Source: Siphonodentalium dalli (Eukaryota > Mollusca > Scaphopoda > Gadilida > Siphonodentaliidae). Taken from it: DNA of 64,000 nucleotides. Where the stretch lies: the NCBI GenBank assembly GCA_032622095.1, contig CP136061.1:238004609-238068608 (forward strand). Reading direction: 5' to 3'. Position numbers and translations under genes: made by a program. Positions 53,113 to 64,000 of the stretch are shown here, one piece after another. The notes beneath the pieces are model-generated. The model was not told the DNA's origin, did no database searches, and worked only from the letters and a program-made list of their open reading frames with translations. Position 1 is the first letter of the stretch, and each line of letters begins with the position of its first letter.

Positions 53113-54466
53113 AAGGGAAAAAGTAGCTTTTTATCATTTTTGATTCCTGGGAGTCACTTTAAAGCATTTTAATGCATTTTACAGAGCCTGGTCTTTCAGT
53201 CCAATGAATATCTCATGCTTGATGTGGCTATTCTTGCTGCTGATGCTTTCTTTCACTTACATCAGCCAAAAAAAATAGTAAGATTTTTCATAAAAAATGC
53301 CAATTTTTCAAGGTATTTTCAAAAAATTTCAAGGTGGTAATAGTCACATGATGATGCAAATGACCCATAACATGGGCATGTCAACGACACATATATCAAT
53401 TGTTATAAGAACCTAATTTAACAAGTATTTTGGATTTTATAGCCAGTGATATACAGATATATATCATAAAAGTGTGTCATTTCCACTGGTGGGTATGGTC
53501 ATTTGAAGGTTAATAGCACTAAAACTTGGACACATTTAAGAAAATGCTTCAGCAATTCAAAGAGAGCATATCTTTATTCAACTAATTCAATATACACCCA
53601 CATCCAGTTATCTTGGATCACCCTTGCAGACCTGAAAATGTCATATTTTATTCTTCAATGTGCTGATAAAGTCATGCGCTTGATGCTCAGCTGATCAGAT
53701 CTGGACTCAATGACCTCACATCACCAGAAGTTCTCTCATGGAAAGAATATTGAACAGTCTTCCATAGCTGATCCATGTATGCAACACCAGACCCCTAAAA
53801 CTGAGTGAAAATGGGGCCTGAACATGACTGGTGGTGGAAAATTGTGCTTTTTTGATGAATAATTTGTTAAAGGGGGTGGGGTTAAATTGTGTGTGATAAA
53901 TAAAGAACCACAGAAGTGATATTGTTTTTGAACACATTTTTTCCATTGATGGGTAATTCTGAAGAAATGTAGGGAGTTACAATTATTCCGCGAAAAAGCG
54001 GGCTATCGCTTTAGGTTACACTGGTGTAAATAAGGTTCCGAGTGACATCTAGCGGATGCGGGAGGAATATATAGGAGAGAATAAAATAGACACTGGGCCC
54101 TGATTGGTCAATAGCCTTGTGTGATTTTCACATAAAAAAATCATCACACCTCTTCCCTATGATTTCCCATAGGTAAAATAACCATTGGCACAGGAATTAA
54201 CCCTTTGTAGTGAAGTTTGAATTTTTTGGTGTGGTCTAAAATATGACTGTATTATTTTATGCGGTTCTGACACTAGTTACGAAAACATAAGATTTAAAGG
54301 CGAATTCCCTGCTAGACAGACATGATTTTTTTGTGTAAAAAGTTTCCCAAAATGTCAATTTTTAAGATTTAAAGAAAATTTTGGACCCAACATTTATATT
54401 GCCAACACTATACGCTAAAACGTTAGCACTGAGGCCTATGGAAAACATTTACACCAGTGTAACCTA
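53113..54466 (+). repeat. Satellite monomer 43, filled, 1354 bp
   Basis: Eight-A tract. Partner of monomer 30. Confidence 0.97.
54014..54464. mobile_element. MITE copy in monomer 43, T to A variant
   Basis: T to A at 54254, element position 241, as in monomer 30. Confidence 0.85.
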
Positions 54467-55819
54467 AAGGGAAAAAGTAGCTTTTTATCATTTTTGATTC
54501 CTGGGAGTCACTTTAAAGCATTTTAATGCATTTTACAGAGCCTGGTCTTTCAGTCCAATGAATATCTCATGCTTGATGTGGCTATTCTTGCTGCTGATGC
54601 TTTCTTTCACTTACATCAGCCAAAAAAATAGTAAGATTTTTCATAAAAAATGCCAATTTTTCAAGGTATTTTCAAAAAATTTCAAGGTGGTAATAGTCAC
54701 ATGATGATGCAAATGACCCATAACATGGGCATGTCAACGACACATATATCAATTGTTATAAGAACCTAATTTAACAAGTATTTTGGATTTTATAGCCAGT
54801 GATATACAGATATATATCATAAAAGTGTGTCATTTCCACTGGTGGGTATGGTCATTTGAAGGTTAATAGCACTAAAACTTGGACACATTTAAGAAAATGC
54901 TTCAGCAATTCAAAGAGAGCATATCTTTATTCAACTAATTCAATATACACCCACATCCAGTTATCTTGGATCACCCTTGCAGACCTGAAAATGTCATATT
55001 TTATTCTTCAATGTGCTGATAAAGTCATGCGCTTGATGCTCAGCTGATCAGATCTGGACTCAATGACCTCACATCACCAGAAGTTCTCTCATGGAAAGAA
55101 TATTGAACAGTCTTCCATAGCTGATCCATGTATGCAACACCAGACCCCTAAAACTGAGTGAAAATGGGGCCTGAACATGACTGGTGGTGGAAAATTGTGC
55201 TTTTTTGATGAATAATTTGTTAAAGGGGGTGGGGTTAAATTGTGTGTGATAAATAAAGAACCACAGAAGTGATATTGTTTTTGAACACATTTTTTCCATT
55301 GATGGGTAATTCTGAAGAAATGTAGGGAGTTACAATTATTCCGCGAAAAAGCGGGCTATCGCTTTAGGTTACACTGGTGTAAATAAGGTTCCGAGTGACA
55401 TCTAGCGGATGCGCGAGGAATATATAGGAGAGAATAAAATAGACACTGGGCCCTGATTGGTCAATAGCCTTGTGTGATTTTCACATAAAAAAATCATCAC
55501 ACCTCTTCCCTATGATTTCCCATAGGTAAAATAACCATTGGCACAGGAATTAACCCTTTGTAGTGAAGTTTGAATTTTTTGGTGTGGTCTAAAATATGAC
55601 TGTATTTTTTTATGCGGTTCTGACACTAGTTACGAAAACATAAGATTTAAAGGCGAATTCCCTGCTAGACAGACATGATTTTTTTGTGTAAAAAGTTTCC
55701 CAAAATGTCAATTTTTAAGATTTAAAGAAAATTTTGGACCCAACATTTATATTGCCAACACTATACGCTAAAACGTTAGCACTGAGGCCTATGGAAAACA
55801 TTTACACCAGTGTAACCTA
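54467..55819 (+). repeat. Satellite monomer 44, filled, 1353 bp
   Basis: Counterpart of both monomers 31 and 32. Confidence 0.97.
55367..55817. mobile_element. MITE copy in monomer 44, G to C variant
   Basis: G to C at 55414, element position 48. Confidence 0.85.
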
Positions 55820-57173
55820 AAGGGAAAAAGTAGCTTTTTATCATTTTTGATTCCTGGGAGTCACTTTAAAGCATTTTAATGCATTTTACAGAGCCTGGTC
55901 TTTCAGTCCAATGAATATCTCATGCTTGATGTGGCTATTCTTGCTGCTGATGCTTTCTTTCACTTACATCAGCCAAAAAAAATAGTAAGATTTTTCATAA
56001 AAAATGCCAATTTTTCAAGGTATTTTCAAAAAATTTCAAGGTGGTAATAGTCACATGATGATGCAAATGACCCATAACATGGGCATGTCAACGACACATA
56101 TATCAATTGTTATAAGAACCTAATTTAACAAGTATTTTGGATTTTATAGCCAGTGATATACAGATATATATCATAAAAGTGTGTCATTTCCACTGGTGGG
56201 TATGGTCATTTGAAGGTTAATAGCACTAAAACTTGGACACATTTAAGAAAATGCTTCAGCAATTCAAAGAGAGCATATCTTTATTCAACTAATTCAATAT
56301 ACACCCACATCCAGTTATCTTGGATCACCCTTGCAGACCTGAAAATGTCATATTTTATTCTTCAATGTGCTGATAAAGTCATGCGCTTGATGCTCAGCTG
56401 ATCAGATCTGGACTCAATGACCTCACATCACCAGAAGTTCTCTCATGGAAAGAATATTGAACAGTCTTCCATAGCTGATCCATGTATGCAACACCAGACC
56501 CCTAAAACTGAGTGAAAATGGGGCCTGAACATGACTGGTGGTGGAAAATTGTGCTTTTTTGATGAATAATTTGTTAAAGGGGGTGGGGTTAAATTGTGTG
56601 TGATAAATAAAGAACCACAGAAGTGATATTGTTTTTGAACACATTTTTTCCATTGATGGGTAATTCTGAAGAAATGTAGGGAGTTACAATTATTCCGCGA
56701 AAAAGCGGGCTATCGCTTTAGGTTACACTGGTGTAAATAAGGTTCCGAGTGACATCTAGCGGATGCGGGAGGAATATATAGGAGAGAATAAAATAGACAC
56801 TGGGCCCTGATTGGTCAATAGCCTTGTGTGATTTTCACATAAAAAAATCATCACACCTCTTCCCTATGATTTCCCATAGGTAAAATAACCATTGGCACAG
56901 GAATTAACCCTTTGTAGTGAAGTTTGAATTTTTTGGTGTGGTCTAAAATATGACTGTATTTTTTTATGCGGTTCTGACACTAGTTACGAAAACATAAGAT
57001 TTAAAGGCGAATTCCCTGCTAGACAGACATGATTTTTTTGTGTAAAAAGTTTCCCAAAATGTCAATTTTTAAGATTTAAAGAAAATTTTGGACCCAACAT
57101 TTATATTGCCAACACTATACGCTAAAACGTTAGCACTGAGGCCTATGGAAAACATTTACACCAGTGTAACCTA
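55820..57173 (+). repeat. Satellite monomer 45, filled, 1354 bp
   Basis: Eight-A tract. Partner of monomer 33. Confidence 0.97.
56721..57171. mobile_element. MITE copy in monomer 45
   Basis: 451 bp, no variant noticed. Confidence 0.85.
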
Positions 57174-58073
57174 AAGGGAAAAAGTAGCTTTTTATCATTT
57201 TTGATTCCTGGGAGTCACTTTAAAGCATTTTAATGCATTTTACAGAGCCTGGTCTTTCAGTCCAATGAATATCTCATGCTTGATGTGGCTATTCTTGCTG
57301 CTGATGCTTTCTTTCACTTACATCAGCCAAAAAAAATAGTAAGATTTTTCATAAAAAATGCCAATTTTTCAAGGTATTTTCAAAAAATTTCAAGGTGGTA
57401 ATAGTCACATGATGATGCAAATGACCCATAACATGGGCATGTCAACGACACATATATCAATTGTTATAAGAACCTAATTTAACAAGTATTTTGGATTTTA
57501 TAGCCAGTGATATACAGATATATATCATAAAAGTGTGTCATTTCCACTGGTGGGTATGGTCATTTGAAGGTTAATAGCACTAAAACTTGGACACATTTAA
57601 GAAAATGCTTCAGCAATTCAAAGAGAGCATATCTTTATTCAACTAATTCAATATACACCCACATCCAGTTATCTTGGATCACCCTTGCAGACCTGAAAAT
57701 GTCATATTTTATTCTTCAATGTGCTGATAAAGTCATGCGCTTGATGCTCAGCTGATCAGATCTGGACTCAATGACCTCACATCACCAGAAGTTCTCTCAT
57801 GGAAAGAATATTGAACAGTCTTCCATAGCTGATCCATGTATGCAACACCAGACCCCTAAAACTGAGTGAAAATGGGGCCTGAACATGACTGGTGGTGGAA
57901 AATTGTGCTTTTTTGATGAATAATTTGTTAAAGGGGGTGGGGTTAAATTGTGTGTGATAAATAAAGAACCACAGAAGTGATATTGTTTTTGAACACATTT
58001 TTTCCATTGATGGGTAATTCTGAAGAAATGTAGGGAGTTACAATTATTCCGCGAAAAAGCGGGCTATCGCTTA
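57174..58073 (+). repeat. Satellite monomer 46, empty, 900 bp
   Basis: Eight-A tract and TTAAA junction. Partner of monomer 34. Confidence 0.97.
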
Positions 58074-58078
58074 AAGGG
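58068..58078. other. Empty-site variant CGC-TTAAA-GGG (minus T)
   Basis: Same form as at 43643, at the higher-order offset of 14425 bp. Confidence 0.8.
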
Positions 58079-58973
58079 AAAAAGTAGCTTTTTATCATTT
58101 TTGATTCCTGGGAGTCACTTTAAAGCATTTTAATGCATTTTACAGAGCCTGGTCTTTCAGTCCAATGAATATCTCATGCTTGATGTGGCTATTCTTGCTG
58201 CTGATGCTTTCTTTCACTTACATCAGCCAAAAAAATAGTAAGATTTTTCATAAAAAATGCCAATTTTTCAAGGTATTTTCAAAAAATTTCAAGGTGGTAA
58301 TAGTCACATGATGATGCAAATGACCCATAACATGGGCATGTCAACGACACATATATCAATTGTTATAAGAACCTAATTTAACAAGTATTTTGGATTTTAT
58401 AGCCAGTGATATACAGATATATATCATAAAAGTGTGTCATTTCCACTGGTGGGTATGGTCATTTGAAGGTTAATAGCACTAAAACTTGGACACATTTAAG
58501 AAAATGCTTCAGCAATTCAAAGAGAGCATATCTTTATTCAACTAATTCAATATACACCCACATCCAGTTATCTTGGATCACCCTTGCAGACCTGAAAATG
58601 TCATATTTTATTCTTCAATGTGCTGATAAAGTCATGCGCTTGATGCTCAGCTGATCAGATCTGGACTCAATGACCTCACATCACCAGAAGTTCTCTCATG
58701 GAAAGAATATTGAACAGTCTTCCATAGCTGATCCATGTATGCAACACCAGACCCCTAAAACTGAGTGAAAATGGGGCCTGAACATGACTGGTGGTGGAAA
58801 ATTGTGCTTTTTTGATGAATAATTTGTTAAAGGGGGTGGGGTTAAATTGTGTGTGATAAATAAAGAACCACAGAAGTGATATTGTTTTTGAACACATTTT
58901 TTCCATTGATGGGTAATTCTGAAGAAATGTAGGGAGTTACAATTATTCCGCGAAAAAGCGGGCTATCGCTTTA
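58074..58973 (+). repeat. Satellite monomer 47, empty, 900 bp
   Basis: Intact TTTAAA site. Partner of monomer 35. Confidence 0.97.
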
Positions 58974-60326
58974 AAGGGAAAAAGTAGCTTTTTATCATTT
59001 TTGATTCCTGGGAGTCACTTTAAAGCATTTTAATGCATTTTACAGAGCCTGGTCTTTCAGTCCAATGAATATCTCATGCTTGATGTGGCTATTCTTGCTG
59101 CTGATGCTTTCTTTCACTTACATCAGCCAAAAAAATAGTAAGATTTTTCATAAAAAATGCCAATTTTTCAAGGTATTTTCAAAAAATTTCAAGGTGGTAA
59201 TAGTCACATGATGATGCAAATGACCCATAACATGGGCATGTCAACGACACATATATCAATTGTTATAAGAACCTAATTTAACAAGTATTTTGGATTTTAT
59301 AGCCAGTGATATACAGATATATATCATAAAAGTGTGTCATTTCCACTGGTGGGTATGGTCATTTGAAGGTTAATAGCACTAAAACTTGGACACATTTAAG
59401 AAAATGCTTCAGCAATTCAAAGAGAGCATATCTTTATTCAACTAATTCAATATACACCCACATCCAGTTATCTTGGATCACCCTTGCAGACCTGAAAATG
59501 TCATATTTTATTCTTCAATGTGCTGATAAAGTCATGCGCTTGATGCTCAGCTGATCAGATCTGGACTCAATGACCTCACATCACCAGAAGTTCTCTCATG
59601 GAAAGAATATTGAACAGTCTTCCATAGCTGATCCATGTATGCAACACCAGACCCCTAAAACTGAGTGAAAATGGGGCCTGAACATGACTGGTGGTGGAAA
59701 ATTGTGCTTTTTTGATGAATAATTTGTTAAAGGGGGTGGGGTTAAATTGTGTGTGATAAATAAAGAACCACAGAAGTGATATTGTTTTTGAACACATTTT
59801 TTCCATTGATGGGTAATTCTGAAGAAATGTAGGGAGTTACAATTATTCCGCGAAAAAGCGGGCTATCGCTTTAGGTTACACTGGTGTAAATAAGGTTCCG
59901 AGTGACATCTAGCGGATGCGGGAGGAATATATAGGAGAGAATAAAATAGACACTGGGCCCTGATTGGTCAATAGCCTTGTGTGATTTTCACATAAAAAAA
60001 TCATCACACCTCTTCCCTATGATTTCCCATAGGTAAAATAACCATTGGCACAGGAATTAACCCTTTGTAGTGAAGTTTGAATTTTTTGGTGTGGTCTAAA
60101 ATATGACTGTATTTTTTTATGCGGTTCTGACACTAGTTACGAAAACATAAGATTTAAAGGCGAATTCCCTGCTAGACAGACATGATTTTTTTGTGTAAAA
60201 AGTTTCCCAAAATGTCAATTTTTAAGATTTAAAGAAAATTTTGGACCCAACATTTATATTGCCAACACTATACGCTAAAACGTTAGCACTGAGGCCTATG
60301 GAAAACATTTACACCAGTGTAACCTA
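58974..60326 (+). repeat. Satellite monomer 48, filled, 1353 bp
   Basis: Partner of monomer 36. Confidence 0.97.
59874..60324. mobile_element. MITE copy in monomer 48
   Basis: 451 bp, no variant noticed. Confidence 0.85.
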
Positions 60327-61226
60327 AAGGGAAAAAGTAGCTTTTTATCATTTTTGATTCCTGGGAGTCACTTTAAAGCATTTTAATGCATTTTACAGAG
60401 CCTGGTCTTTCAGTCCAATGAATATCTCATGCTTGATGTGGCTATTCTTGCTGCTGATGCTTTCTTTCACTTACATCAGCCAAAAAAATAGTAAGATTTT
60501 TCATAAAAAATGTCAATTTTTCAAGGTATTTTCAAAAAATTTCAAGGTGGTAATAGTCACATGATGATGCAAATGACCCATAACATGGGCATGTCAACGA
60601 CACATATATCAATTGTTATAAGAACCTAATTTAACAAGTATTTTGGATTTTATAGCCAGTGATATACAGATATATATCATAAAAGTGTGTCATTTCCACT
60701 GGTGGGTATGGTCATTTGAAGGTTAATAGCACTAAAACTTGGACACATTTAAGAAAATGCTTCAGCAATTCAAAGAGAGCATATCTTTATTCAACTAATT
60801 CAATATACACCCACATCCAGTTATCTTGGATCACCCTTGCAGACCTGAAAATGTCATATTTTATTCTTCAATGTGCTGATAAAGTCATGCGCTTGATGCT
60901 CAGCTGATCAGATCTGGACTCAATGACCTCACATCACCAGAAGTTCTCTCATGGAAAGAATATTGAACAGTCTTCCATAGCTGATCCATGTATGCAACAC
61001 CAGACCCCTAAAACTGAGTGAAAATGGGGCCTGAACATGACTGGTGGTGGAAAATTGTGCTTTTTTGATGAATAATTTGTTAAAGGGGGTGGGGTTAAAT
61101 TGTGTGTGATAAATAAAGAACCACAGAAGTGATATTGTTTTTGAACACATTTTTTCCATTGATGGGTAATTCTGAAGAAATGTAGGGAGTTACAATTATT
61201 CCGCGAAAAAGCGGGCTATCGCTTTA
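60327..61226 (+). repeat. Satellite monomer 49, empty, 900 bp
   Basis: Private C to T at 60513. Intact TTTAAA site. Confidence 0.97.
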
Positions 61227-62579
61227 AAGGGAAAAAGTAGCTTTTTATCATTTTTGATTCCTGGGAGTCACTTTAAAGCATTTTAATGCATTTTACAGAG
61301 CCTGGTCTTTCAGTCCAATGAATATCTCATGCTTGATGTGGCTATTCTTGCTGCTGATGCTTTCTTTCACTTACATCAGCCAAAAAAATAGTAAGATTTT
61401 TCATAAAAAATGCCAATTTTTCAAGGTATTTTCAAAAAATTTCAAGGTGGTAATAGTCACATGATGATGCAAATGACCCATAACATGGGCATGTCAACGA
61501 CACATATATCAATTGTTATAAGAACCTAATTTAACAAGTATTTTGGATTTTATAGCCAGTGATATACAGATATATATCATAAAAGTGTGTCATTTCCACT
61601 GGTGGGTATGGTCATTTGAAGGTTAATAGCACTAAAACTTGGACACATTTAAGAAAATGCTTCAGCAATTCAAAGAGAGCATATCTTTATTCAACTAATT
61701 CAATATACACCCACATCCAGTTATCTTGGATCACCCTTGCAGACCTGAAAATGTCATATTTTATTCTTCAATGTGCTGATAAAGTCATGCGCTTGATGCT
61801 CAGCTGATCAGATCTGGACTCAATGACCTCACATCACCAGAAGTTCTCTCATGGAAAGAATATTGAACAGTCTTCCATAGCTGATCCATGTATGCAACAC
61901 CAGACCCCTAAAACTGAGTGAAAATGGGGCCTGAACATGACTGGTGGTGGAAAATTGTGCTTTTTTGATGAATAATTTGTTAAAGGGGGTGGGGTTAAAT
62001 TGTGTGTGATAAATAAAGAACCACAGAAGTGATATTGTTTTTGAACACATTTTTTCCATTGATGGGTAATTCTGAAGAAATGTAGGGAGTTACAATTATT
62101 CCGCGAAAAAGCGGGCTATCGCTTTAGGTTACACTGGTGTAAATAAGGTTCCGAGTGACATCTAGCGGATGCGGGAGGAATATATAGGAGAGAATAAAAT
62201 AGACACTGGGCCCTGATTGGTCAATAGCCTTGTGTGATTTTCACATAAAAAAATCATCACACCTCTTCCCTATGATTTCCCATAGGTAAAATAACCATTG
62301 GCACAGGAATTAACCCTTTGTAGTGAAGTTTGAATTTTTTGGTGTGGTCTAAAATATGACTGTATTTTTTTATGCGGTTCTGACACTAGTTACGAAAACA
62401 TAAGATTTAAAGGCGAATTCCCTGCTAGACAGACATGATTTTTTTGTGTAAAAAGTTTCCCAAAATGTCAATTTTTAAGATTTAAAGAAAATTTTGGACC
62501 CAACATTTATATTGCCAACACTATACGCTAAAACGTTAGCACTGAGGCCTATGGAAAACATTTACACCAGTGTAACCTA
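61227..62579 (+). repeat. Satellite monomer 50, filled, 1353 bp
   Basis: Partner of monomer 38. Confidence 0.97.
62127..62577. mobile_element. MITE copy in monomer 50
   Basis: 451 bp, last copy in the window. Confidence 0.85.
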
Positions 62580-63478
62580 AAGGGAAAAAGTAGCTTTTTA
62601 TCATTTTTGATTCCTGGGAGTCACTTTAAAGCATTTTAATGCATTTTACAGAGCCTGGTCTTTCAGTCCAATGAATATCTCATGCTTGATGTGGCTATTC
62701 TTGCTGCTGATGCTTTCTTTCACTTACATCAGCCAAAAAAATAGTAAGATTTTTCATAAAAAATGCCAATTTTTCAAGGTATTTTCAAAAAATTTCAAGG
62801 TGGTAATAGTCACATGATGATGCAAATGACCCATAACATGGGCATGTCAACGACACATATATCAATTGTTATAAGAACCTAATTTAACAAGTATTTTGGA
62901 TTTTATAGCCAGTGATATACAGATATATATCATAAAAGTGTGTCATTTCCACTGGTGGGTATGGTCATTTGAAGGTTAATAGCACTAAAACTTGGACACA
63001 TTTAAGAAAATGCTTCAGCAATTCAAAGAGAGCATATCTTTATTCAACTAATTCAATATACACCCACATCCAGTTATCTTGGATCACCCTTGCAGACCTG
63101 AAAATGTCATATTTTATTCTTCAATGTGCTGATAAAGTCATGCGCTTGATGCTCAGCTGATCAGATCTGGACTCAATGACCTCACATCACCAGAAGTTCT
63201 CTCATGGAAAGAATATTGAACAGTCTTCCATAGCTGATCCATGTATGCAACACCAGACCCCTAAAACTGAGTGAAAATGGGGCCTGAACATGACTGGTGA
63301 TGGAAAATTGTGCTTTTTTGATGAATAATTTGTTAAAGGGGGTGGGGTTAAATTGTGTGTGATAAATAAAGAACCACAGAAGTGATATTGTTTTTGAACA
63401 CATTTTTTCCATTGATGGGTAATTCTGAAGAAATGTAGGGAGTTACAATTATTCCGCGAAAAAGCGGGCTATCGCTTT
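62580..63478 (+). repeat. Satellite monomer 51, empty, 899 bp
   Basis: G to A at 63300 with the TTTAA junction. Partner of monomer 39. Confidence 0.97.
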
Positions 63479-63483
63479 AAGGG
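63473..63483. other. Empty-site variant CGC-TTTAA-GGG (minus A)
   Basis: Fourth copy of this form, 14425 bp from the one at 49048. Confidence 0.8.
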
Positions 63484-64000
63484 AAAAAGTAGCTTTTTAT
63501 CATTTTTGATTCCTGGGAGTCACTTTAAAGCATTTTAATGCATTTTACAGAGCCTGGTCTTTCAGTCCAATGAATATCTCATGCTTGATGTGGCTATTCT
63601 TGCTGCTGATGCTTTCTTTCACTTACATCAGCCAAAAAAATAGTAAGATTTTTCATAAAAAATGCCAATTTTTCAAGGTATTTTCAAAAAATTTCAAGGT
63701 GGTAATAGTCACATGATGATGCAAATGACCCATAACATGGGCATGTCAACGACACATATATCAATTGTTATAAGAACCTAATTTAACAAGTATTTTGGAT
63801 TTTATAGCCAGTGATATACAGATATATATCATAAAAGTGTGTCATTTCCACTGGTGGGTATGGTCATTTGAAGGTTAATAGCACTAAAACTTGGACACAT
63901 TTAAGAAAATGCTTCAGCAATTCAAAGAGAGCATATCTTTATTCAACTAATTCAATATACACCCACATCCAGTTATCTTGGATCACCCTTGCAGACCTGA
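63479..64000 (+). repeat. Satellite monomer 52, right-truncated by window
   Basis: First 522 bases only. Whether it is filled cannot be seen; its higher-order partner, monomer 40, is filled. Confidence 0.95.

Larger units (their letters stand above)
1..64000 (+). repeat. Satellite-type tandem array, 900/1353-bp monomers
   Basis: The entire window is a head-to-tail array of one monomer that recurs 53 times in a single orientation. Spacing between equivalent points is about 900 bp (898-900) in 15 cases and about 1353 bp (1353-1360) in the others. The difference is a 451-bp insert plus a 2-bp target duplication. Monomers are nearly identical, with only a handful of substitutions and small indels visible across 64 kb. 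No unique sequence, gene or array edge is present. Such homogeneity is typical of satellite DNA kept uniform by unequal exchange and gene conversion. Location in the genome (centromere, subtelomere, other heterochromatin) cannot be told from the sequence. Confidence 0.98.
53113..64000 (+). repeat. Higher-order repeat, copy 2 (monomers 43-52)
   Basis: Markers lie at 54254 (offset 15778 from copy 1) and then at 55414, 58068 and 63300 (offset 14425). The 1353-bp change in offset is exactly one filled monomer, lost here or gained in copy 1. Private changes since duplication are C to T at 60513 here and T to C at 46756 in copy 1. The copy runs off the window. Confidence 0.85.

Noticed and set aside
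1-64000. CRISPR array, bacterial integron or phage repeat region
   Set aside because: Repeats are long (900-1353 bp), contiguous and without unique spacers; no associated genes exist.

Overview
The whole 64 kb window is one continuous tandem array of a satellite-type repeat. I see no gene, RNA gene or unique flanking sequence. The array is AT-rich with long A and T runs and has no operons, ribosome-binding sites or long reading frames. This fits heterochromatic satellite DNA of a eukaryote, most likely an animal, but I cannot name the species.

The array contains 52 monomers with their right ends inside the window, the first lacking its first 93 bases, plus the first 522 bases of a 53rd. All lie in the same orientation. 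I number them 0 to 52 and start each at the AAGGG that follows a TTTA. There are two length classes. Fifteen monomers are 'empty' (898-900 bp). Thirty-seven are 'filled' (1353-1360 bp when complete) and consist of the same 900-bp core plus a 451-bp insert. The insert has perfect 18-bp terminal inverted repeats (GGTTACACTGGTGTAAAT and its complement), is flanked by a duplicated TA, and sits at the same site and in the same orientation in every copy. The empty monomers show the site without insert and with a single TA (CGC-TTTAAA-GGG). The insert is therefore best read as a non-autonomous, Tc1/mariner-like miniature inverted-repeat element (MITE) that entered one monomer and was amplified with it.

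Layout: monomers 0-5 (1-6211) are mixed; 6-17 (6212-22458) are twelve filled in a row; 18-22 (22459-27862) are mixed; 23-33 (27863-42748) are eleven filled in a row; 34-39 (42749-49053) alternate; 40-45 (49054-57173) are filled; 46-52 (57174-64000) alternate again. Shared single-base variants show that the stretch from 37335 to about 49575 is duplicated at 53113-64000. The offset is 15778 bp before and 14425 bp after a one-monomer difference, so there is a higher-order repeat of roughly 14-16 kb.

The most interesting signal is at the insertion site. All filled copies have the same junctions, but the empty sites come in four forms (TTTAAA, TTTAA, TTAAA, TAAA). Small deletions are concentrated in six bases of an otherwise almost invariant 900-bp core. 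This suggests that at least some empty monomers are scars of element loss rather than ancestral empty sites. All variants were found by eye, so others may have been missed.
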